Positions 1-5,874 of a stretch of DNA of 9,175 bases are shown in pieces; position 1 is the stretch's first letter, and the number at the start of each line of letters is the position of its first letter. This DNA is from Desulfobacteraceae bacterium (GTDB lineage Bacteria > Desulfobacterota > Desulfobacteria > Desulfobacterales > UBA11574): contig PKTV01000004.1 in assembly GCA_002868985.1 (NCBI GenBank), positions 1 to 9,175 on the forward strand. Reading direction: 5' to 3'. The notes under the pieces are model-generated. The model had not been told where the DNA came from, searched no databases, and was given only the letters and a program-made list of their open reading frames with translations. The position numbers and the translations under genes are program-made.

Positions 1-173
1 CCGAAATCGCATCTTTAAAAGAAATTGAAGATTGTAGGGCAAACCTATTGATTTTTCAAAGATTGATTCCTGCTCTTTCTTTACGAACCCTTGCCGCGAG
101 TTCACGCGGTTTAAAAAAAGATTATCCATGGAGCGACTATTTAGAAAAACTCCCCGACCCCTCAGTTACTTAA
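1..173 (+). CDS. 3' end of an unidentified protein-coding gene (partial)
   Basis: One frame is open from base 3 to a TAA at 171-173, giving the last 56 residues of a protein whose start lies outside the window. The other two plus-strand frames stop within the first 30 bases. The tail contains two hydrophobic helix-like stretches (around LLIFQRLIPALSLRTL) and ends in DPSVT. I do not recognise the family and see no catalytic motif in this fragment. It converges on the aspartate kinase gene, with 72 bases between the two stop codons. The call rests only on the open frame reaching the edge and a plausible amino-acid composition, so it could be fortuitous. Confidence 0.5.
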   Translation, partial: EIASLKEIEDCRANLLIFQRLIPALSLRTLAASSRGLKKDYPWSDYLEKLPDPSVT

Positions 174-245
174 AACTCAAGCAAAAGATAGCTTGCCTTG
201 TATAAACGCTTTTGTCAAATCGGGTCGTTTGAATGCCATAAACGT

Positions 246-1622
246 TCAGAACCCTTTGGGGAAAAATTTATTATGGATGGCATTGACCGCACAGTGTAAA
301 TCCTTGTTGTGCACCAAAAAGTAGAGGGCCACCGGAGAAGGTCCGAATGAAATCATCTCAACATTAACGCCGCACTCAGCAACGGCTGAAAAACATTTTG
401 CCGCAATCCCTTTACTTTGAATGAGGCCGGCGCCAACAATACTTATCAGGGCCACATCTTCAATCTTTTCTAACCGTCGAAAAGGCTTAGGATGAATTGC
501 TTTAATAGCGCGACAACCGGGCTCCAAATCCTTCAAAGCAAGCAGCAGACTGATGCAGGTTTGAGACGTCACTACAGATTTAATATTAATGCCGCTTTCA
601 GCGATTTGCTTGGAAACGATAGAAAGAATGCCCAGCCGGGCACCAACCCCCGAAGCATGAACCTTAATGATACCGATATCGTCGTCATGGGCCACACTCT
701 TTATGATATTTTTTGATTTTTGGCTTCCTGAGGCAATCAGACTCCCGGTAGCGTCCGGATTCAAAGTGTTTTTGATGGCAATCTTTATACGACTGCTTCT
801 CAGTGGCTCCACTGTTCTCGGGTGAAGGATTTTGGCCCCAAAATAAGAAAGTTCGGCAGCTTCGTCATATGATAGTCGCGGGATAAGTTGTGCTTCTGGA
901 ACAAAATCCGGATCAGCGCTCATATAACCATCAACATCTTTCCAGACTTCCAGAATTTCCGCTTTCATCGCTGCAGCCACCACTGCCGATGAATAATCAC
1001 TGCCGCCCCGACCAAATGTTGTGATGTCACCCTCTTCACTCACCCCAAAGAAGCCCGGAATAAAAAGAACAACGTTCCGTTTTATTAAAGGCTTTAGATT
1101 TTGTTGAAAATTATGGGTTGTTTTGCGCAAATTGACCGTAGCATCACCAAACTTACCGTCGGTAATCAGGCCGATGTTGTCAGGCATACGACAAGTGGCC
1201 TGAACCCCCATGGAACGAAGCACACTGGAAAGAAGCAATGCGGAAAAACGTTCACCGAAACTGCTGATAATATCCAGCATTCTCGGTGTGGTTTCTCGGG
1301 TAAAACTGAGACCATAATAAAGGCGCTCGAGTTTACTTAAAGATTTGTTTAGATCCTGCTTAAATTTTTTTTGAATGTTGTCTTTAGGCATAAGATGACG
1401 GGCGATGAGCATATGTTTGTTATTTAAACGACTCATGATATTGGGTATATTCTTGTCACTCTCAAGTGCCGCGGACATACTGTCAATGAGAAAATCAGTA
1501 ACCCCGTTAAGGGCTGAAACCACAAAGATGTGACCCATGCCACGATCGACAATCAGTTCAATAATCTTCTCGATATTCTTTTTCCCTTTTAGACAGCCAC
1601 CACCGATTTTGACCACTTTCAT
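246..1622 (-). CDS. Aspartate kinase (aspartokinase), divergent P-loop variant
   Basis: A 458-residue protein of the amino-acid kinase family, predicted to phosphorylate L-aspartate with ATP, the first step towards lysine, threonine and methionine. Visible motifs are an N-terminal KIGGG (5-9), VSALNGVTD (35-43), SFGER (121-125), TFGRGGSDYSS (202-212), WKDVDG (227-232) followed by SADPD, and FGAKILHPRT (261-270). The last third (about 314-455) has the length and glycine/valine pattern of two ACT regulatory domains, so feedback control by an end-product amino acid is likely. The length fits monofunctional kinases of the E. coli LysC type, with no homoserine dehydrogenase fused. The start is supported by an AGGAGA box six bases before the ATG. 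The oddity is the first loop: the usual KFGGTS reads KIGGGC, with Gly and Cys replacing Thr and Ser, although the Lys and the later catalytic motifs are kept. It may be a specialised paralogue; the class is secure, the physiological role is not. Confidence 0.88.
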   Translation of the reverse strand: MKVVKIGGGCLKGKKNIEKIIELIVDRGMGHIFVVSALNGVTDFLIDSMSAALESDKNIPNIMSRLNNKHMLIARHLMPKDNIQKKFKQDLNKSLSKLERLYYGLSFTRETTPRMLDIISSFGERFSALLLSSVLRSMGVQATCRMPDNIGLITDGKFGDATVNLRKTTHNFQQNLKPLIKRNVVLFIPGFFGVSEEGDITTFGRGGSDYSSAVVAAAMKAEILEVWKDVDGYMSADPDFVPEAQLIPRLSYDEAAELSYFGAKILHPRTVEPLRSSRIKIAIKNTLNPDATGSLIASGSQKSKNIIKSVAHDDDIGIIKVHASGVGARLGILSIVSKQIAESGINIKSVVTSQTCISLLLALKDLEPGCRAIKAIHPKPFRRLEKIEDVALISIVGAGLIQSKGIAAKCFSAVAECGVNVEMISFGPSPVALYFLVHNKDLHCAVNAIHNKFFPKGF

Positions 1623-1665
1623 AACGTCTCTCCTAAAGTTTATTGAGCATGCGACCTAACGTAAA

Positions 1666-1682
1666 CTTGCAAAAAGTGCAAG
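1666..1682. promoter_or_regulatory. Perfect inverted repeat upstream of the aspartate kinase gene
   Basis: CTTGCA and TGCAAG (six bases each) flank a five-base spacer, about 45-60 bases upstream of the aspartate kinase ATG. It is a possible operator or small hairpin in the 5' leader. There is no T-run in the direction of the gene, so it is not a terminator. No clear -35/-10 pair could be assigned around it. Confidence 0.25.
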
Positions 1683-1729
1683 AATGAATAAGATAAATAA
1701 GTTGCATTAGCATGATTCTACCTTAATAC

Positions 1730-1769
1730 ATTTTCCCGGCCCAGCTACGCTGTCTTGGCGTTGCTTAAA
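1730..1769 (-). repeat. Dispersed intergenic repeat, copy A (diverged)
   Basis: Read on the minus strand this stretch begins AAGCAACGCCAAGACAGCG, continues GTAGCTGGGCCGGG and ends in an A-run. It aligns with the copies at 2740, 6224 and 7489, whose core is CAGCAACGCCAATACA then TGTAGCAGGCTGG and an A/T-run. It is the most diverged of the four copies. It lies between the aspartate kinase and Nudix genes and codes for nothing evident. The rest of the spacer 1623-1873 shows only AT-rich sequence. Confidence 0.5.
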
Positions 1770-1873
1770 AATAGAGATGTGAAACTTGAGTAATAAAGTT
1801 TATTATTTGTACACTTTCATGGTATAGTTTTGAAAGTAATATTATTGAGCAATTTTAGGAAACAAATGAAATT

Positions 1874-2701
1874 ATGAATTCTATCGGAAAAATTCCTACC
1901 TTTATTGACCGGGTAATGCATCGTCTTTATAAAAAAAATCATCATGATCGATTTTTTTCAAAAGGCGTTACTGATTCTTCGATGACATCCGCCGTGCTCT
2001 TTTTGATCGGCATGAATTGTAAAGAAAAAGACTTTTCCAATGCGCCGTGTTTGATTTTGAACAAACGCTCCTTAAAGGTGAAACAACCTGGAGACTTATG
2101 CTGTCCCGGAGGAAGCATATCGTCCCGTGTTGATGCCTTTTTGTCAAAAATTTTATACTTACCGGGTTCTCCTCTCACACGTTGGCCGTATTGGCAGCTG
2201 TGGCACAAACAACGGCGTCAAGAAGCCCAAAATTTGGCCCTTTTGTTCGCCACGTGTTTACGAGAAGGCTTTGAAGAAATGCGTTTGAATCCCCTGGGAG
2301 TAAAGTTTTTAGGGCCACTTCCGCAGCAACAGCTTATCATGTTTCACAGGGTAATTTATCCAATGGTTTGCTGGATCAACCGTCAAAAGCAATTTTCCCC
2401 AAACTGGGAAGTAGAAAGGGTTGTTTACATTCCGCTCCAAAATCTATTAAACCCTTCTCATTATGCACGATATAGGTTGCAAATTGAAACATCTCGGGAA
2501 GATGGAAACAATCCGGATGTGAAAGATTATCCCTGTTTTATCCAAAAGCAAAAAGATAATAGTGACGTGCTTTGGGGTGCCACCTTTCGCATCACAATGG
2601 CTTTTCTTGAAATTGTCTTTGGATTTAGGCCGCCGGATATGGAATCGCTTCCCATTGTCTCCGGATCTTTGGATAAAAATTATCTTACCGGAAATGGGTA
2701 A
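1874..2701 (+). CDS. Nudix hydrolase with a long insertion in the Nudix box (CoA/ADP-ribose diphosphatase type)
   Basis: A 275-residue protein with split Nudix signature. GDLCCPGG (73-80) is the start of the box and REGFEEM (130-136) is the catalytic metal-binding helix matching REUXEE. A normal Nudix box places these about 14 residues apart, but here about 50 separate them. The inserted segment (about 81-117) is rich in Trp, Arg and Pro. Downstream, LGPLP (146-150), and LWGATFRITMAFLEI (233-247) resembling the WG-hydrophobic helix at the end of CoA pyrophosphatases, support the YeaB/NUDT7/NUDT19-like branch. The likely reaction is hydrolysis of a nucleoside diphosphate linked to another group (CoA, ADP-ribose or similar). 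No signal peptide is seen, so it is cytosolic. AGGA lies 13 bases before the chosen ATG; an ATG eight bases upstream is out of frame and stops at once. The substrate is uncertain. A macrodomain gene follows on the same strand. Confidence 0.8.
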   Translation: MNSIGKIPTFIDRVMHRLYKKNHHDRFFSKGVTDSSMTSAVLFLIGMNCKEKDFSNAPCLILNKRSLKVKQPGDLCCPGGSISSRVDAFLSKILYLPGSPLTRWPYWQLWHKQRRQEAQNLALLFATCLREGFEEMRLNPLGVKFLGPLPQQQLIMFHRVIYPMVCWINRQKQFSPNWEVERVVYIPLQNLLNPSHYARYRLQIETSREDGNNPDVKDYPCFIQKQKDNSDVLWGATFRITMAFLEIVFGFRPPDMESLPIVSGSLDKNYLTGNG

Positions 2702-2739
2702 CTATCGTCAAACTATAACCCAAGCTGAGCGTTTCCAAA

Positions 2740-2782
2740 TTCAGCGACGCTATTACAGTGTAGCAGGCTAGGATATTTTTTA
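2740..2782 (+). repeat. Dispersed intergenic repeat, copy B
   Basis: The sequence starts TTCAGCGACGCTATTACAG and continues TGTAGCAGGCTAGG before an A/T-rich end. It matches copy C at 6224 with only four substitutions over the first 31 bases. It sits between the Nudix stop codon and the macrodomain gene. It lacks the CCGCC/GGCGG hairpin that follows copies C and D. Confidence 0.6.
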
Positions 2783-2839
2783 ATTGAATAAAAATACAAA
2801 CATCGAACTTTAAATCGGAACTTGGTGAGGCATAGTCTC

Positions 2840-3367
2840 GTGAAAAAGGAGATTCTTGACCGCATAGAAATTATGAAGGGGGATATTACCACCCTTAAAA
2901 CAGACGCTATTGTCAATGCAGCCAACATATCGCTCCTGGGCGGCGGTGGTGTGGATGGTGCAATCCACAGAGCTGCCGGCCCAGGGCTTTTAAATGAATG
3001 TCGTAAAATCGGCGGATGTCCCACCGGCGAAGCAAGAATAACGGGAGCCCACCATCTCCCAACAAAATATGTCATCCATACTGTAGGACCAATTTATCAG
3101 GGGACGGATGAAGATCCAAGGCTTCTTTCGAGTTGTTACTTGAACAGCCTGGAACTCGCTGTTAAAAATCGTATTACCTCCATCGCCTTTCCTGCAATAA
3201 GTTGCGGCGCTTACGGTTACCCTGTAAAAAAAGCGTGCAGAATCGCAATTGATACAACATGTTATTTTTTAAAACAAAACAGCTCTTTGCAAAAAATTGT
3301 CTTTATCCTCTTTTCTGCTAACGGCTATAATGTTTACACAGAATATCTAAAACGTTTATCGGATTGA
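2840..3367 (+). CDS. Macrodomain protein, O-acetyl-ADP-ribose deacetylase type
   Basis: A 175-residue single macrodomain. The sequence shows GDIT (14-17), DAIVNAAN (22-29), [14 protein letters not shown] (34-47), HTVGPIY (80-86) and [13 protein letters not shown] (116-128), which together form the ADP-ribose pocket. The NAAN plus GGGVDGAIH pattern is that of the MacroD/YmdB group, whose members hydrolyse O-acetyl-ADP-ribose and can remove mono-ADP-ribose from proteins. It should be cytosolic. I chose the GTG at 2840 because GTGAGG lies nine bases upstream and the domain starts right after it. An in-frame TTG at 2822 would add six residues but has a poorer ribosome site. Its same-strand Nudix neighbour belongs to a family that includes ADP-ribose hydrolases, which suggests (as inference only) a shared role in ADP-ribose turnover. 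The fold assignment is strong; the physiological substrate is unknown. Confidence 0.9.
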   Translation: MKKEILDRIEIMKGDITTLKTDAIVNAANISLLGGGGVDGAIHRAAGPGLLNECRKIGGCPTGEARITGAHHLPTKYVIHTVGPIYQGTDEDPRLLSSCYLNSLELAVKNRITSIAFPAISCGAYGYPVKKACRIAIDTTCYFLKQNSSLQKIVFILFSANGYNVYTEYLKRLSD

Positions 3368-3393
3368 AAATTGATATTTTAAAACGCCGTGCA

Positions 3394-3422
3394 TTGACAA
3401 ATCCCATTGTCAGCACTATTTT
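3394..3422 (+). promoter_or_regulatory. Sigma-70-type promoter candidate for the HesB-like selenoprotein gene, overlapped by an inverted repeat
   Basis: TTGACA (3394-3399) is a perfect -35 box, followed after exactly 17 bases by TATTTT (3417-3422), a four-of-six match to the -10 box. The start codon of the HesB-like gene lies about 58 bases further on. TGACAA (3395-3400) and TTGTCA (3407-3412) form a perfect inverted repeat with a six-base spacer that covers the -35 box, so a repressor site is plausible. The regulator is unknown. Confidence 0.5.
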
Positions 3423-3479
3423 ACTTGAAATTCTATTACAGGTCGAATACATAGATTATTTTGAAAAAAGGAGAACATA

Positions 3480-3791
3480 ATGGTTGAAGTCACAGAGGTA
3501 GCCACAAAACAGATTGCAGAATATTTCAAAGGTAAAGAAGTTTCACCCATTCGAATTTTTTTAAATTCAGGAGGATGAGGCGGTCCATCACTTGCCATGG
3601 CTCTGGATGAGCCAAAAGACACAGACAATGTTTTCGATATAGATGGTTTTCAATATATTGTCGATAAAGATTTCATGGAAAAGGCAAAACCTATAAAGGT
3701 GGATTTTTCTGAAATGGGTTTTAAACTCGATTCTGCCATAGATTTCGGGGCAGGATGTTCAGGCTGCGGAACAACAAGTACCTGCGGTTGA
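3480..3791 (+). CDS. HesB/IscA-like selenoprotein (in-frame TGA read as selenocysteine at residue 33)
   Basis: Reading from ATG 3480 through a TGA at 3576-3578 to the final TGA at 3789-3791 gives 103 residues. The part before the TGA (VTEVATKQIAEYFKGKE, then PIRIFLNSGG) and after it (GGPSLAMALDEPKD) join into one HesB/IscA-like domain. The TGA sits in GG-U-GGPS, where Cys homologues have GGCGGP; this is the first of the three cluster-binding Cys of IscA. The other ligands are in GCSGCGTTSTCG (Cys 93, 96, 102). AAGGAG six bases before ATG 3480 is an excellent ribosome site, whereas the internal ATG at 3597 has none, so the real start is upstream of the TGA. A stem-loop follows the TGA at SECIS distance, and an intrinsic terminator follows the gene. 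HesB-like proteins are a known prokaryotic selenoprotein family. The role in Fe-S assembly or redox is inferred. The alternative, a nonsense mutation, is unlikely given the conserved flanks. Confidence 0.87.
3591..3618 (+). promoter_or_regulatory. SECIS-like hairpin for selenocysteine insertion
   Basis: TGGCTC (3598-3603) pairs perfectly with GAGCCA (3609-3614) around a five-base loop TGGAT. A lower helix CTT (3591-3593) with AAG (3616-3618) extends it across a small asymmetric internal loop. There are 25 bases between the TGA (ending 3578) and the apical loop, within the range known for bacterial SECIS elements, and the loop carries the GG typically needed for SelB binding. The hairpin lies inside the coding region, as expected in bacteria. 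The pairing was done by eye, with no energy calculation. Confidence 0.65.
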
Positions 3792-3812
3792 GCATATAAC
3801 CAATTCTATTTC

Positions 3813-3845
3813 AAGGGCGACACATCATGTGTGTTGCCCTTTTTT
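3813..3845 (+). terminator. Intrinsic terminator after the selenoprotein gene
   Basis: GGGCGACACA (3815-3824) pairs with TGTGTTGCCC (3830-3839), with one G-T pair and a TCATG loop. The preceding AA pairs with the beginning of the six-base T-run (3840-3845). It starts 21 bases after the final stop codon, which also argues that the TGA at 3789 is a true stop. Confidence 0.85.
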
Positions 3846-3941
3846 ATGATTGTTCCAAGAAAATAACAGCTGAATCTAGTACGAGTCAAAAAATTATAAA
3901 GACTCTCATTAATTTTTATGCATGATTCCTGTTTTAAGTAG

Positions 3942-4150
3942 TGTCCATCCATAAATGAGTATTTTTGTTCAAGATCCCCCGCTAAAACCCAGCGGGATAA
4001 AAAGGCGGGGACGAGTTTTAACCCACCCCGTTAAAATACCGGGACAGGCAGGCATATGTTTAATATTCCGAGGATTATTTTTTGAGCATAACGCAGAGAC
4101 TTGGCCGCCTCCGGCGGATTGAACAAAAAGACCATTTATGGATGGACACT
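3942..4150. mobile_element. MITE-like non-autonomous element, copy 1 (209 bp)
   Basis: The left end TGTCCATCCATAAATG is repeated inverted at the right end. The similarity continues inward (TTTTTGTTCAA on the left, TTGAACAAAAA on the right), giving imperfect terminal inverted repeats of about 33 bases. A copy of AAGTAG directly flanks both ends (3936-3941 and 4151-4156), consistent with target duplication. If the symmetric ends AGTGTCC/GGACACT are used, the duplication is AAGT only. There is no open frame for a transposase. The inside contains a CCCGCT/AGCGGG hairpin (3978-3996), a core beginning CACCCCGTTAAAATACCGGG shared with copy 2, and a CCGCC/GGCGG palindrome (4105-4117). The right end overlaps the FmdE stop codon. 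Apart from the terminator, nothing else is seen in the 357-base gap 3792-4148. Confidence 0.8.
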
Positions 4151-4763
4151 AAGTAGCACAGGGAATGCATATGTGCTCACCGTTTTCTGTCTCGACCATT
4201 TTGGTCGACATGGTCATTTCACCGCACGTTGCACAGGCTTCTGAGCGTGCCAGCGGTGCATAGGGCGGCATAACAGAGTCAACTTCTTCTGTGGAAAAGA
4301 TATCGTCAAAGGGTCTTTGGAGAAGATCATTTGATTTCAGCATCTTATGGCGCCGTTTATCTTTTTCCGTTGCAGTGCCTGAAGAAATAGCTGCATCGAG
4401 TTGAACAAATTCGTCTTTGGGTTTACCCTGATATTGATAATGTTTTTTACGTGAAAAGCGGTAAGCCTTCTTGTTTTGGCGGTTCAAGATGGTATATACA
4501 TTTTTCCCGTAGTCTTTTAAGATGAGGTTGCCCTTGCCGATTGAGGTCCCTAAAAGGATTTGTAATGCGTCAACCGCACATGAATCATTTTCACTGATGG
4601 CAACGACCTCTTCATCCCTTGATCGGTTGAGTTTGAGAAGATCCATGGCTGTTTTGGCAACCATGTAACCATATATGAGACCCGGACAAAGATGACCATG
4701 AAATTCAATGCATTTTTTTAGATCTTCCGGCAGTTGAAATTCAATATTTTTGCTCTCTTTCAT
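4149..4763 (-). CDS. FmdE-domain protein with C-terminal zinc ribbon
   Basis: A 204-residue protein. Residues about 15-110 match the FmdE domain, named after a gene in methanogen formylmethanofuran dehydrogenase operons: FHGHLCPG (21-28), NDSCAVDALQ (59-68) and GKGNL (76-80). The C-terminus has CATC (177-180) and CIPC (199-202), spaced like a zinc ribbon. A charged linker (about 104-170) joins them. A link to molybdenum/tungsten enzymes or metal handling is often suggested for the family, but the activity is not established. The stretch before GKGNL reads LGTSI, where I recall homologues often having LGCT, so one possible metal-binding Cys is absent here. GGGAG lies seven bases from the ATG. 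The gene diverges from the LysE-type gene with only 44 bases between starts. Its TAG stop is built partly from the end of the MITE. The soluble domain assignment is firm; the function is not. Confidence 0.82.
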   Translation of the reverse strand: MKESKNIEFQLPEDLKKCIEFHGHLCPGLIYGYMVAKTAMDLLKLNRSRDEEVVAISENDSCAVDALQILLGTSIGKGNLILKDYGKNVYTILNRQNKKAYRFSRKKHYQYQGKPKDEFVQLDAAISSGTATEKDKRRHKMLKSNDLLQRPFDDIFSTEEVDSVMPPYAPLARSEACATCGEMTMSTKMVETENGEHICIPCAT

Positions 4764-4807
4764 AGAAAAACTCCCTTTATTACCTTAAACATGGAATTGT
4801 TTAGATC

Positions 4808-5524
4808 ATGTTCAACGGATTTATCAACTTTATATCTGAATTCTGGCTCATTTTTTCTTTTTCATTCCTTGTAGCCTTAACCGGAGCCATGTCGCCAGGC
4901 CCCCTTCTAACCTATACCATTATTAAATCTGCCAAAACAAACAGGCGCGGTTATCTGATGGGGCTTTGGATCATAACAGGACATGCAATCCTTGAAATGG
5001 GCATTATCATTCTTTTGCTTTTCGGTTTTTCTTTTGTTTTGAAAAACATTGCTGTTGTCCGCATTATTGGCGTTTCAGGAGGTCTTATTCTTATCCTTTT
5101 TGGAGCATCCATCATAAAGGATATATTAAATGGAAATATTTCTACCAACTTCTTGAATTCACATGATGAATCCAATAAAGATACGGGGTTGATTGAAAAT
5201 AAAGGCATCGAAAATCCTGTCATCGGGGGTATTATGGTTTCCATGTCAAACCCTTATTGGTGGGTCTGGTGGGCCACAATAGGGTTTGCCTTTATGGTCC
5301 AGTTTGATATTTCTTTTAAAAAATGGCCAAAACTATTGGCATTTTTTTTAGGGCATGAAGCTGGAGATCTGATTTGGTATTTACTTGTTTCAACACTCGC
5401 ATTCTTTGGTTTGAGGCATATGAACCGAAAAGTATATTACGGGATTTTAATGTGTTGTGCACTATTCATGGTTTTGTTCGGCATATACCTGGGTATCTCT
5501 CCTTTTCTAAAAAACAGCTTGTAA
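4808..5524 (+). CDS. LysE-family amino-acid/metabolite exporter
   Basis: A 238-residue inner-membrane protein with about six hydrophobic segments (roughly 14-34, 50-77, 84-104, 138-163, 176-203 and 209-231). GAMSPGP (26-32) in the first membrane segment is the hallmark of the LysE/RhtB superfamily. NPYWWVWW (148-155) opens the fourth helix, matching the NP motif common there. The central soluble loop (105-136) is polar. The family exports amino acids or related small molecules by proton or cation antiport; the substrate cannot be read from sequence. Only a weak GGAA precedes the ATG, but a later start would remove the first membrane helix. It is divergent from the FmdE gene, so its promoter must lie partly within that gene's 5' end. 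It converges on the small minus-strand gene at 5578, with 53 bases between stops and no clear terminator. Confidence 0.85.
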   Translation: MFNGFINFISEFWLIFSFSFLVALTGAMSPGPLLTYTIIKSAKTNRRGYLMGLWIITGHAILEMGIIILLLFGFSFVLKNIAVVRIIGVSGGLILILFGASIIKDILNGNISTNFLNSHDESNKDTGLIENKGIENPVIGGIMVSMSNPYWWVWWATIGFAFMVQFDISFKKWPKLLAFFLGHEAGDLIWYLLVSTLAFFGLRHMNRKVYYGILMCCALFMVLFGIYLGISPFLKNSL

Positions 5525-5577
5525 TCGAAGAATTTGTTTTTGTCCTTTCTTTAAATCGATCTATTCAACCAATTCAA

Positions 5578-5874
5578 TTACTTAAATGAAAATCCAAAGC
5601 TATCAAATTCAGAAGAACTGGGGTCAGAAGACTCATCCTCGATATCGGAGCCTTCTGAAGCATCGGCTTCAGCTTTACTTTGGCGTTCCTCTTCACGAAC
5701 ACGCAATTTGATGATCTCTATCTGTTGTTTCGCCAGCTTCTCACCTCCCAATTTTAAATATAATTGAATGATTCTTTGAGTATGACTGTCACTTCTTAGT
5801 TTTTCGGGTACCCGATACATCAAGCGTTTAAAAGTTCCTTGAAGCTCGTCCGGGATATTCAAGTTCTCTGTCAT
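5578..5874 (-). CDS. Small protein of unknown function with acidic Ser-rich tail
   Basis: A 98-residue protein I do not recognise. The ATG at 5874 is chosen over one six codons upstream because AGGAGA sits five bases before it. Residues 1-62 are basic and probably helical, with a distinctive stretch VPEKLRSDSHTQRI (22-35) and LKLGGEKLAKQQ (40-51). Residues 64-90 are low-complexity and rich in Glu, Asp and Ser (SEGSDIEDESSDPSSSEF). The last residues, FDSFGFSFK, are aromatic. The layout resembles a small nucleic-acid- or protein-binding module with an acidic tail, but that is only an impression. No signal peptide, membrane helix or cysteine is present. It appears to be a single-gene unit, convergent with the LysE-type gene. 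Confidence 0.7.
   Translation of the reverse strand: MTENLNIPDELQGTFKRLMYRVPEKLRSDSHTQRIIQLYLKLGGEKLAKQQIEIIKLRVREEERQSKAEADASEGSDIEDESSDPSSSEFDSFGFSFK

Noticed and set aside
183..199. CAAGC/GCTTG hairpin between the left-edge gene and the aspartate kinase gene
   Set aside because: Only a short stem with an eight-base loop and no T-run in either direction.
492..716. Plus-strand open frame inside the aspartate kinase gene (also 1101-1340)
   Set aside because: Opposite-strand shadows of a well-conserved gene; no motif or ribosome site.
1807..1828. TTGTAC and TATAGT as promoter of the Nudix gene
   Set aside because: The spacing is only 10 bases, far too short for a sigma-70 promoter.
2713..3075. 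120-residue minus-strand open frame over the macrodomain gene
   Set aside because: Shadow of the macrodomain coding sequence; Pro/Ser-rich composition typical of antisense frames.
3597..3791. Separate 64-codon gene starting at the ATG at 3597
   Set aside because: It has no ribosome site and begins in the middle of a HesB-like domain whose N-terminal part lies in the same frame before the TGA. It is the tail of the selenoprotein.
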